Below, one piece after another: positions 17,168 to 24,552 of a stretch of DNA of 64,000 bases. The DNA comes from DSYU01 sp964437595 (GTDB lineage Bacteria > Chloroflexota > Anaerolineae > Anaerolineales > Anaerolineaceae), in contig CAYTHO010000003.1 of the NCBI GenBank assembly GCA_964437595.1, positions 99,770 through 163,769 of the forward strand. Direction: 5' to 3'. Every line of letters starts with the position of its first letter. Position 1 is the stretch's first letter. Both the position numbers and the translations under genes were made by a program. Below the pieces are notes generated by a model. It was not told the origin of the DNA. It saw nothing but the letters and a program-made list of their open reading frames with translations, and did no database searches.

Positions 17168-17533
17168 ATGGGCAAACCACTCGCAGTAATCGTAGAAGAC
17201 GATCCCCAGTTGGGGAAGATATATTCACTGGCCCTGCAAGCCGACTTTGAAACGGAGTTATATTCGGAAGGCACCTCGGCGATTGCATACCTTGGGCAGG
17301 TGACGCCCAATTTGATTATCCTGGATCTGCACCTGCCAGGCGCGAACGGGCAAGAAATCCTGTCGTTTATTCATGCCAGCCCGCACCTGGCTGATTCGCA
17401 CGTTATCCTGGCCACCGCCGATAATCAGAAGGCCGACCTGCTGGAAGACGAGGCTGAAATTGTACTGCTAAAGCCCATCAGCCCGCTGCAGCTTCGTGAG
17501 TTGTCTGTGCGCCTGTGCCAGTGCATGGGGTGA
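17168..17533 (+). CDS. Single-domain response regulator
   Basis: A 121-residue stand-alone receiver domain. The acidic pair is in VEDDPQ, the phosphorylated Asp is at about 53 (ILDLHLPG), the switch Thr in ATAD, and the conserved Lys in LLKPIS. There is no output domain, so it must act through protein contact or in a phosphorelay. I start at the ATG at 17168 because GGAG lies 8 bases upstream. An upstream ATG at 17150 overlaps the kinase stop (ATGA), and coupling from there is possible; it would add 6 residues. Confidence 0.92.
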   Translation: MGKPLAVIVEDDPQLGKIYSLALQADFETELYSEGTSAIAYLGQVTPNLIILDLHLPGANGQEILSFIHASPHLADSHVILATADNQKADLLEDEAEIVLLKPISPLQLRELSVRLCQCMG

Positions 17534-17543
17534 GCCTGCTCAA

Positions 17544-18482
17544 TTACATCGTTTTCGCCCAGGGCTCGTTAAGCTCATACGCGCTGAAACCCATTGCGGC
17601 GTACAGCGCGCCTGCTTCATCCGAATAAGAGCCGACAAAGGCCTTGGTGGCCCCCAGTTTCCTCAGGCGGCGCATGCCTTCGCTCATCACTGCTTTGCCC
17701 AGCCCGCGCCGCTGGTGCGCGGGGACGGTAGCGACTGGCTCAAAGACACCCATGCGAGTAACATCGTCGAACCACACCGTGCAGAAGGCGGCGATAGATC
17801 CATCCGTGGCGATGGCAACGATATCCAGGTCGCGGCGGTAGAGTGGGGCATTCTGAATATTGCGGTACCAGGTGATGTCGCTGCGGTTGTCTACGGCAAT
17901 TTGGATATCTCCATCGTGAAAGCCTAAGCCAGAGGCATAGCAGCGCTCCAGCAGTTCCAGCCCATCGCTGCCCAGGCCGCGCACCGTATAACCGGGGGCG
18001 GGTTGGAAATCTGGGGTTGGGCCGGTGATCGATTGGTAGCGCATGTATTCAGGCCAATCGCTCTTTTGGTAGCCGCGGCGAGCGAGCAGTTCCTGGCGCG
18101 GCAGGTCGTTCTCGACTGCCCAGATGGTCAGCTTGCGCTGCCCGGACTGCGTGGGGATAGCCAGCGCCTCTTCCGCGGTTGCGAGCATTTCTTCTTCCAG
18201 TCCGGGCGCGCGCAGTTGAGGGTGGATGTGTAAAAAAGCGCACCCGTTACTTTCCGGGTTCAGCATCGCAGCTATACGCCCATCTGGGGTTTCCCAGAAG
18301 TGCAGAACATCCTCAATGTGATATGGCTCGAGGTTTGCTACCGCGTGCCAGCGCCAGTAATCGAAGCGGCAGATATCCCAGCTTAATTGACGGCGGTCGT
18401 TCAGCAGAAAGACTTCGCGCAGAAACGCGCGCGCTTTCCAATAATCATTCTCATCGTAGTATTTTCGCATGGTAAGTTTCAT
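17544..18482 (-). CDS. GNAT-family N-acetyltransferase
   Basis: A 312-residue protein with two tandem GNAT folds. The C-terminal half carries the acetyl-CoA-binding signature VPAHQRRGLGKAVM followed by SYSDEAGALYAAMGF, while the N-terminal half looks divergent, without a clear Q/RxxGxG/A motif. Tandem GNAT proteins usually acetylate small amines or antibiotics; the substrate here is unknown. AGAGG lies 5 bases before the ATG. It is convergent with the receiver gene (10-base gap) and lies downstream of the MFS transporter gene on the same strand, but 360 bases separate them. Confidence 0.88.
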   Translation of the reverse strand: MKLTMRKYYDENDYWKARAFLREVFLLNDRRQLSWDICRFDYWRWHAVANLEPYHIEDVLHFWETPDGRIAAMLNPESNGCAFLHIHPQLRAPGLEEEMLATAEEALAIPTQSGQRKLTIWAVENDLPRQELLARRGYQKSDWPEYMRYQSITGPTPDFQPAPGYTVRGLGSDGLELLERCYASGLGFHDGDIQIAVDNRSDITWYRNIQNAPLYRRDLDIVAIATDGSIAAFCTVWFDDVTRMGVFEPVATVPAHQRRGLGKAVMSEGMRRLRKLGATKAFVGSYSDEAGALYAAMGFSAYELNEPWAKTM

Positions 18483-18842
18483 ACGACCTCTGAAGGAGAA
18501 TAATCAGCATGAGTACAGTAAGGACGCGTAAGAAGAGCGAGACGGCAGTCGAATCGCGCCGTTTGGAAGCACCATGTGATTTGGCAAAACAACCGGAGGA
18601 ATGAAAGCCGGACAGCCGATCATGGTTGGCCTTTCAAAATGCAGGCGCGAAGCATTTGTGCGTCATAGCAAACCGCCCGCCCAATTGGGCGGCGGACGCT
18701 GCCCTTCGGGAGCGTCACGAAAAACGACACATTGCTATCACGTCTACAGGGCCATGTCTGATCCGAGCCTCCTGAATAATCTAAATGGATTATAGCTCAA
18801 GCAGGCAGCGGCTACGCTACCCAATCGGATAGTATGTTGCGG
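18483..18842. other. 360-base gap with several inverted repeats and no clear gene
   Basis: No recognisable protein. A 31-codon plus-strand reading frame (18509-18604) has AAGGAG upstream but no recognisable product, and a longer frame after it (from 18601) looks spurious. Structure is dense: GAAAG/CTTTC around 18603-18635, a 16-base palindrome centred on CCCAATTGGG (18677-18692), a hairpin GACGCT/AGCGTC with CCC-TTC-GGG inside (18695-18716), and ATAATC/GATTAT near 18776-18794. A TATAAT box on the minus strand (18794-18789) could start a long structured leader for the GNAT gene. A non-coding RNA is possible but unproven. Confidence 0.35.
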
Positions 18843-20120
18843 TCATTTCAGGGCAGCGCGCCGCTTTTTGAGCAGCCAGTGGCAGTACAACGTGAGCATC
18901 GGGAAGACCGTTGCCAGCAGGATTGCCGCGCGTAAGGCAAATTGATCGGGTGTCAGCCCGGTGGACGCCGACCAGGCCTCGATGCCGGATAGCCCGCGCG
19001 TGATGTCGGTGACCACGCCCGTGGCGAACGGCCCAACCGCCGCGCCAATATCGCCAGCGGCGGCCAGGATGGCGAACATCCAGCCGCCGGCCAGCGGGTA
19101 TTTTTCCGCGGTGATGACCAGCGTGCCGGGCCACATCAGGCTGGCTGCCAGGCCGCACACCGCGCACGCCGCCAGGCTCACTGCCAGTATTGGCGAAAGG
19201 GCCACGATCAGGTAGCAGGCGATGGCCGCCGCTGCGCTGGCGATCAGCACGTTGTGCATATTCATCTGGCTGCCGTATTTGCCGTAAATCACCCGGCCCA
19301 ACCCCAACAGCGCCGCGAACCCGCTCATGCCCAGCAGGTCGCCGGTCACTTTGGGTAGTTCCAGCACCTTTTCGGTAAAGGTAGACGACCACTGGCCCAT
19401 CACCAGTTCGGTTGCCGCGCCGCCGAAGATCGCCAGCAGGGCCACCAGATAGAAAGGACGGAAGAGCAGGTCGCGCATGGTCTGGCGGTGCTCTTCTGGC
19501 ACCACCCCCGGAAAAGGCGCCGCCAGAAACATGAAGAAATTGACCAGAGGGAATACCGCCCACAGCAGAACGATAATCTGCCAGGAATGGATGCCAAAGA
19601 CAAACAGGAACAGGGTAGTGACGACCACTGCCGCCACTTGTCCCCAGGCGTAGAACGAGTGCATCAGCGCCATCGCCGCGCCTTTTTCATCGTGCGGAAT
19701 GGCGTTGACGATTGGGCTGAGCATCACTTCCAGCAGCCCGCAGGACGCTGAAAAGATAATCGTCGATAGGATCAGGCCAAACAGTACATTTTCAAAAATC
19801 AGTGGGGACGCGGCAAACAATATCAGCCCGGCGATAGCCATCAAGTCCGCCGGGAGCACAAAAAACCGGAAGCCATAGCGGTCGATCAGCCGACTGGCGA
19901 TGATGTCGACCGCCACCTGGGTGGTGAAGTTGATTCCTACCAGCAGCCCCAGGTGGATGTAAGACAGGCCGTACAGCGTCATCAACGGGATAAACAGCAC
20001 GGCGGTAATATTCGCGCTAACGGCCTGGACAAAGATGCCCACAAAACAGGAGACGGTTGTGAGCTGGTACGATTTTGCGGTGAGCCGCATGGGTTGGGTA
20101 TTGGTTTCTTCGATGGTCAT
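18843..20120 (-). CDS. Major facilitator superfamily transporter
   Basis: A 425-residue membrane protein with about 12 predicted helices, the usual MFS size. A polar loop RLIDRYGFR between helices 2 and 3 fits the family signature, and a central loop (about 210-225, EEHRQTMRDLLFR) separates the halves. The substrate is not readable; MFS members of this general type carry sugars or small organic molecules. It diverges from the GH31 alpha-xylosidase gene, and shared control would make a sugar plausible. The ribosome binding site is weak, so an internal Met at residue 11 is an alternative start. Confidence 0.88.
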   Translation of the reverse strand: MTIEETNTQPMRLTAKSYQLTTVSCFVGIFVQAVSANITAVLFIPLMTLYGLSYIHLGLLVGINFTTQVAVDIIASRLIDRYGFRFFVLPADLMAIAGLILFAASPLIFENVLFGLILSTIIFSASCGLLEVMLSPIVNAIPHDEKGAAMALMHSFYAWGQVAAVVVTTLFLFVFGIHSWQIIVLLWAVFPLVNFFMFLAAPFPGVVPEEHRQTMRDLLFRPFYLVALLAIFGGAATELVMGQWSSTFTEKVLELPKVTGDLLGMSGFAALLGLGRVIYGKYGSQMNMHNVLIASAAAAIACYLIVALSPILAVSLAACAVCGLAASLMWPGTLVITAEKYPLAGGWMFAILAAAGDIGAAVGPFATGVVTDITRGLSGIEAWSASTGLTPDQFALRAAILLATVFPMLTLYCHWLLKKRRAALK

Positions 20121-20213
20121 GGAGTGGATTATCTCGCCTGCACGCCGTTTTGGTCAAGGTGCTGCGAGCTTACAGGTGACCGTTAAATGGCCGGTTTGCC
20201 TGGGAGGCTTGAG

Positions 20214-20235
20214 TATAATTAGGGTTACATACCCT
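20214..20235 (+). promoter_or_regulatory. -10 box and palindrome upstream of GH31
   Basis: TATAAT at 20214-20219 is followed at the expected start site by AGGGT-5-ACCCT (20221-20235), a perfect 5-base inverted repeat. The heptamer ACATACC occurs at 20227 and again 14 bases on at 20241. A further ACCCT ends just before the start codon. No -35 box fits, suggesting an activator or an operator at +1. The site lies in the gap shared with the MFS gene. Confidence 0.4.
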
Positions 20236-20263
20236 GACTAACATACCAAGAGGTACAAACCCT

Positions 20264-22606
20264 ATGAAATTCACCGATGGATACTGGCGTATTCGGGATG
20301 GCAATACCGCGCACTACGCGTCTCACGCATACAAAGTGGCTGTGGATTCGGATGCGATGACGGTTCTCGCGCCTACCCGGCGGATTAATTATCGCTGGGA
20401 AACGCTCAACCTGGCTGCGCTGACACTCCGTTTTTCCTCGCCGATGGAAAACGTCATCCGGGTCCAGATCTATCACCATAAAGGAACCGTTCAGAAAAAA
20501 CCGGAATTCCAACTTCACGCTGGCAGTTCCAGCCCTGTGCGCGTTGAGCAGGATGATCAGGCTGCCACGCTTACCAGCGGGAAGTTGAGTGTTCGCGTTC
20601 AGAAGGCCGGAGACTGGCGCATTGACTTTCTGGACGGAGAGCGGGTAATCACCAGCAGCGGCTGGCGCGGCGCCGGTTATATTGAGACCCCGGATGGCCC
20701 GTTCATTCACGACCAGCTCAACCTGGGCGTAGGCGAATGCGTGTACGGCATGGGCGAGCGGTTCACTTCGTTCGTCAAGAACGGGCAGGTGGTCGAGATC
20801 TGGAATGAAGATGGCGGCACCAGCAGTGAGCAGGCCTATAAAAGCATCCCCTTCTATATGACCAACCGCGGCTATGGGGTGTTTATCAACCATCCTGAAA
20901 GAATTTCGTTGGAAGTCGCTTCCGAAAAAGTGGAGCGGGTGCAGTTCAGCGTGCCGGGTGAATATCTGGAATACTTCTTGATTTATGGCCCCTCGCCTAA
21001 AGAAGTGCTGGAACGCTACACAGCCCTCACTGGCCGCCCGGCGCTGCCGCCCGCCTGGTCATTTGGGCTGTGGCTGACCACCTCATTCGTCACCAACTAT
21101 GATGAGGCTACGGTTACCAGCTTCGTTAAAGGCATGGCCGACCGGGATATTCCCCTGCATGTATTCCACTTCGACTGCTTTTGGATGAAGGCGTTCCAAT
21201 GGGTCGATTTCGAATGGGACAGCGAAGTCTTCCCCGACCCGCGGGCTATGCTCAAGCGGCTGAAAGAGCGCGGCCTGCGCATCTGCGTGTGGATTAACCC
21301 CTATATCGCGCAGGAATCAGCTATGTTTGATGAGGGCGTGCAGGGCGGCTACCTGGTCAAGCGTCCCAACGGCGACGTATTCCAATGGGACAACTGGCAG
21401 GCTGGCATGGCCTTGGTCGACTTTACCAACCCGGACGCCTGCCGCTGGTTCGGCGACAAGCTGCGCGCCCTGGTCGACATGGGCGTGGACTGCTTCAAGA
21501 CCGATTTTGGCGAGCGCATCCCTACCGATGTGGTGTACTTCGATGGCTCGGACCCGGTAAGGATGCACAACTATTACACCTTCCTGTACAACCAGACCGT
21601 GTTCAACGTATTGGAGGAGAAACTTGGCAAGGGAGCGGCGGCGGTTTTTGCACGTTCAGCTACTGCGGGCGGGCAGCAGTTCCCCGTCCATTGGGGTGGA
21701 GACAGCACCGCTACCTTCGAATCGATGGCCGAAAGCCTGCGGGGCGGGCTTTCGCTGAGCCTGTCGGGTTTTGGGTTCTGGAGCCACGATATGGGCGGTT
21801 TTGAGCAGACGGCTTCTTCGGACGTCTACAAGCGCTGGTGTGCTTTTGGCCTGCTCTCATCGCACAGCCGACTGCACGGTAACAGCTCTTACCGCGTTCC
21901 GTGGATGTTCGATGAAAAGGCCGGAGATGCCGCTGGTGATACCGCGGTGGATGTCCTGCGCTTCTTCACGAAGCTCAAATGCCGCCTGATGCCTTATCTG
22001 TTTGGCGCTGCCGTCGAGGCGCACGAGCGCGGCATTCCTACCATGCGCGCCATGATGCTGGAGTTCCCAGACGACCCGGGCTGTGACACGCTGGACCGCC
22101 AGTATATGCTGGGCGGTGATTTGCTGGTCGCGCCGGTTTTCTCCTCAGATGGCGTGGTCGATTATTACCTGCCCGCCGGGCGGTGGACGAACTTCTTCAC
22201 TGGTCAGGTGGTAGAGGGCGGGCGCTGGATGCGCGAGAAGCATGGCTACCTGAGCCTGCCGTTAATGGTCAGGCAGAACAGCATTGTGCCGGTTGGCGCT
22301 AACGACCATTTGCCGGATTATGACTATGCCGATGGAGTCACCTTCCAGATTTACGCGCTTCAAGATGGCGCGCAGGTAGGGAAAACGGTGTATATGGCAA
22401 ATGCCAGCGCCGCCATGACGGTGACGGCCAGCAGAGTAGGGAGTATCATCAATGTCCAGGTAGATGGAGCGAAGAAACCATGGTCGGTGGTACTCAAAGG
22501 CTGCGTAATGGTTAAGGCTGTTAATGGTGGGGAATTCTCGCCAGAAACAGACGGAATGCACATCATCCCCGTTAATACGGCGAATCGGTTGATCATTTCT
22601 CTCTAA
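20264..22606 (+). CDS. Glycoside hydrolase family 31, alpha-xylosidase (YicI-like)
   Basis: A 780-residue retaining alpha-glycosidase, same size as E. coli YicI (772). The catalytic nucleophile Asp is at about 414 in FKTDFGERIPTD and the acid/base Asp at about 480 in HWGGDSTAT, both matching YicI by position. HFDCFWMK near 302, with the subsite Cys/Phe, is typical of alpha-xylosidases rather than alpha-glucosidases. The order is an N-terminal beta-sandwich, a (beta/alpha)8 barrel and C-terminal beta domains. No signal peptide, so it would remove xylose from imported xyloglucan oligosaccharides (isoprimeverose). AGAGG lies 10 bases before the ATG. It probably stands alone. Confidence 0.95.
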   Translation: MKFTDGYWRIRDGNTAHYASHAYKVAVDSDAMTVLAPTRRINYRWETLNLAALTLRFSSPMENVIRVQIYHHKGTVQKKPEFQLHAGSSSPVRVEQDDQAATLTSGKLSVRVQKAGDWRIDFLDGERVITSSGWRGAGYIETPDGPFIHDQLNLGVGECVYGMGERFTSFVKNGQVVEIWNEDGGTSSEQAYKSIPFYMTNRGYGVFINHPERISLEVASEKVERVQFSVPGEYLEYFLIYGPSPKEVLERYTALTGRPALPPAWSFGLWLTTSFVTNYDEATVTSFVKGMADRDIPLHVFHFDCFWMKAFQWVDFEWDSEVFPDPRAMLKRLKERGLRICVWINPYIAQESAMFDEGVQGGYLVKRPNGDVFQWDNWQAGMALVDFTNPDACRWFGDKLRALVDMGVDCFKTDFGERIPTDVVYFDGSDPVRMHNYYTFLYNQTVFNVLEEKLGKGAAAVFARSATAGGQQFPVHWGGDSTATFESMAESLRGGLSLSLSGFGFWSHDMGGFEQTASSDVYKRWCAFGLLSSHSRLHGNSSYRVPWMFDEKAGDAAGDTAVDVLRFFTKLKCRLMPYLFGAAVEAHERGIPTMRAMMLEFPDDPGCDTLDRQYMLGGDLLVAPVFSSDGVVDYYLPAGRWTNFFTGQVVEGGRWMREKHGYLSLPLMVRQNSIVPVGANDHLPDYDYADGVTFQIYALQDGAQVGKTVYMANASAAMTVTASRVGSIINVQVDGAKKPWSVVLKGCVMVKAVNGGEFSPETDGMHIIPVNTANRLIISL

Positions 22607-22637
22607 ACCACCTATCAGATTAGTAAGAGCTTTTTAA

Positions 22638-22665
22638 TTTACAAATGGGATGTTTTTGTTATAAT
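22638..22665 (+). promoter_or_regulatory. Promoter of the thioredoxin/DsbD-like gene
   Basis: TTTACA (22638-22643, five of six consensus bases) and TATAAT (22660-22665) with a 16-base spacer. The start would be near 22672, immediately before an interrupted inverted repeat (TTTTGT at 22677, ACAAAA at 22690), giving a leader of about 118 bases. Confidence 0.55.
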
Positions 22666-22707
22666 CCTGATGGTACTTTTGTGTTCAGAACAAAATCTTA
22701 CAATGGG

Positions 22708-22747
22708 TACAGCGGTGGCGACTAACTTATGCAACCATTCCGCTGTA
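22708..22747 (+). promoter_or_regulatory. Stem-loop in the 5' leader of the thiol-redox gene
   Basis: TACAGCGG (22708-22715) and CCGCTGTA (22740-22747) are perfect complements, extended inside by TGG/CCA with a two-base bulge. No T-run follows, so it is not a terminator. It ends about 28 bases before the ribosome binding site AAGGAG (22776-22781) and could affect translation or RNA stability. Confidence 0.35.
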
Positions 22748-22789
22748 TTATTATGATGAATTTTAGAGTAAATCTAAGGAGCTTTACAA

Positions 22790-24361
22790 ATGCGGCGTCG
22801 CCAGAAGATCTTGATTTCATTTGGAGTCGCTTTTCTCATATATGGGATGATCCTTTTTCTCCCCACAGCGTGGAAGCCCACTGCAGTTAGTGTTTCCGCG
22901 TCGTCGGATGAAACCGTTTTGATACAGGAAGCGACACCAACTCCTGTGCCTTCCGGAGAAATCTGCCCGATAGATAGCACCGCTCCATGTGACCCTGCGG
23001 ATATGGACGCCAGCACTGGTGCCTTATTTGCAAGTGGGACAACGCTGACCGGTAATGCGAATATCGCAAAATCGCCCGCTTATGCAAAAGAGGCGGTGAT
23101 ATATATGTTCTGGGGCGATGGCTGTCCACACTGCGCGCAAGCTAAGCCGTTTCTGCTAGAACTGGATAATACGTCTGATAGAATTTCCGCAGTAATGTAT
23201 GAGGTATGGTCCGACGAAGAAAATCTGGAACTGTTTACTCAAATGGGGGCCAAGTTCGGCTTTGAGACGCGGTATGTACCGACGATTTTCCTGGGAAAGC
23301 AGTATTGGGAAGGATATAACGAACAAATCGAAGCGGAAATAAAGGCCGCGGTAGAAGCTTGTTTGGAAAAAGGCTGTCCAGATGCGGGCGCTGGCGTGAT
23401 TCCGGGTGTTGTTGAGGTGGAAGTTACGGAACCAACCGAGGTTATTACCGGCGAGCAAAAAATAACGCTTCCCATCCTGGGTACCATTGACCTCAGCACG
23501 CAGTCCCTGTTTGTAAGCACCTTGCTGATTTCTTTCTTCGACGGTTTCAATCCTTGTTCATTATGGGTGCTGACGATGCTGCTGGCCCTCACCCTTCACA
23601 CTGGATCGCGTAAAAAGGTGATCCTGATCGGAATCGTCTTTCTGACGGTGACGGCAGCCATTTACGGACTGTTCATCACCGGGCTGTTTACCATGCTGAC
23701 GGTGATCAGCTTCTCGAAATGGATCCAGGTTGTTGTGGCGCTGGTCGCGCTGTTCTTTGCCCTGGTCAATATCAAGGATTATTTTTGGTATAAAGAGGGC
23801 ATTTCCTTTACCATTTCCGATTCGCAGAAGCCCGGGATCTTCCAGCGCATGCGCCGCCTGATGGATGCCAGCCAGACGACCGGCGGTCTGATTGGGGGAA
23901 CGGTTGTGCTGGCTGCCGGGGTGTCGCTGGTGGAATTCTCCTGCACAGCCGGTTTCCCGGTGCTGTGGTCGAACCTGCTGGTGTCTCAAAAAGTCCCGGC
24001 GCTGACGTTTGTGGCGCTGCTGCTGGTGTACCTGTTGATTTACCAGTTGGATGAACTGGGAATTTTCCTGGCGGCGGTTTTTTCGATGCGCGCCAGCAAA
24101 TTGGAAGAAAAGCATGGTCGCATCCTAAAGCTGATCGGTGGCGTGCTGATGCTCGCTTTGGCGCTGGTTATGCTGATCAATCCCAATGTGATGAACCAGC
24201 TGTCCAGCTCCATGATCGTGTTTGGCGCCGCATTTGCCGGGACGCTCTTTATCTTGCTGCTGCACCGGGTAATTCTGCCCGCGTTTGGCATATTCATAGG
24301 CAGCGAATTGAACAGTAAGTCAGCCAAGTCGAAACGGGCTGTTCGGAAACAGCGCCACTAA
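22790..24361 (+). CDS. Thioredoxin-like domain fused to DsbD/CcdA-like membrane domain
   Basis: A 523-residue membrane protein. One N-terminal helix (about 8-27) anchors an extracytoplasmic linker and a thioredoxin/glutaredoxin-like domain with the active site GDGCPHC (Cys112, Cys115) and the cis-Pro in RYVPTIF. A second half has about six or seven helices with NPC (Cys256) and FSC (Cys385), the placement expected of the intramembrane Cys pair of CcdA/DsbD transporters. It likely passes reducing equivalents across the membrane to outer thiols. The thioredoxin domain precedes the membrane domain, unlike classical DsbD, where it follows. Strong AAGGAG upstream; a terminator follows. Confidence 0.85.
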   Translation: MRRRQKILISFGVAFLIYGMILFLPTAWKPTAVSVSASSDETVLIQEATPTPVPSGEICPIDSTAPCDPADMDASTGALFASGTTLTGNANIAKSPAYAKEAVIYMFWGDGCPHCAQAKPFLLELDNTSDRISAVMYEVWSDEENLELFTQMGAKFGFETRYVPTIFLGKQYWEGYNEQIEAEIKAAVEACLEKGCPDAGAGVIPGVVEVEVTEPTEVITGEQKITLPILGTIDLSTQSLFVSTLLISFFDGFNPCSLWVLTMLLALTLHTGSRKKVILIGIVFLTVTAAIYGLFITGLFTMLTVISFSKWIQVVVALVALFFALVNIKDYFWYKEGISFTISDSQKPGIFQRMRRLMDASQTTGGLIGGTVVLAAGVSLVEFSCTAGFPVLWSNLLVSQKVPALTFVALLLVYLLIYQLDELGIFLAAVFSMRASKLEEKHGRILKLIGGVLMLALALVMLINPNVMNQLSSSMIVFGAAFAGTLFILLLHRVILPAFGIFIGSELNSKSAKSKRAVRKQRH

Positions 24362-24402
24362 TATCTTGCATGGGGCAAAGCCCCGGTCATTGGACGGCAT
24401 AT

Positions 24403-24436
24403 CGCCCATGAGTATTTTAACCTCATGGGCGTTTTA
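24403..24436 (+). terminator. Rho-independent terminator
   Basis: A perfect 10-base stem (CGCCCATGAG at 24403-24412, CTCATGGGCG at 24422-24431), a 9-base loop and TTTT after it, 41 bases downstream of the thioredoxin/DsbD-like gene. It separates that gene from the kinase that follows. Confidence 0.82.
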
Positions 24437-24552
24437 GCTTTCGCGTGCAGTCTTCCGGGGCGGACTGTGTAAATAATTATTATTTAGATAATATAATGTT
24501 ATAATGATCTGAGATATTTGCAGGGGGAACAATTCACAGGTGGTTGATCCAT

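Noticed and set aside
18601..18795. A possible 64-residue protein in the MFS/GNAT gap
   Set aside because: The frame runs through several inverted repeats and its sequence looks random; the start lies one base from the preceding GGAGG.
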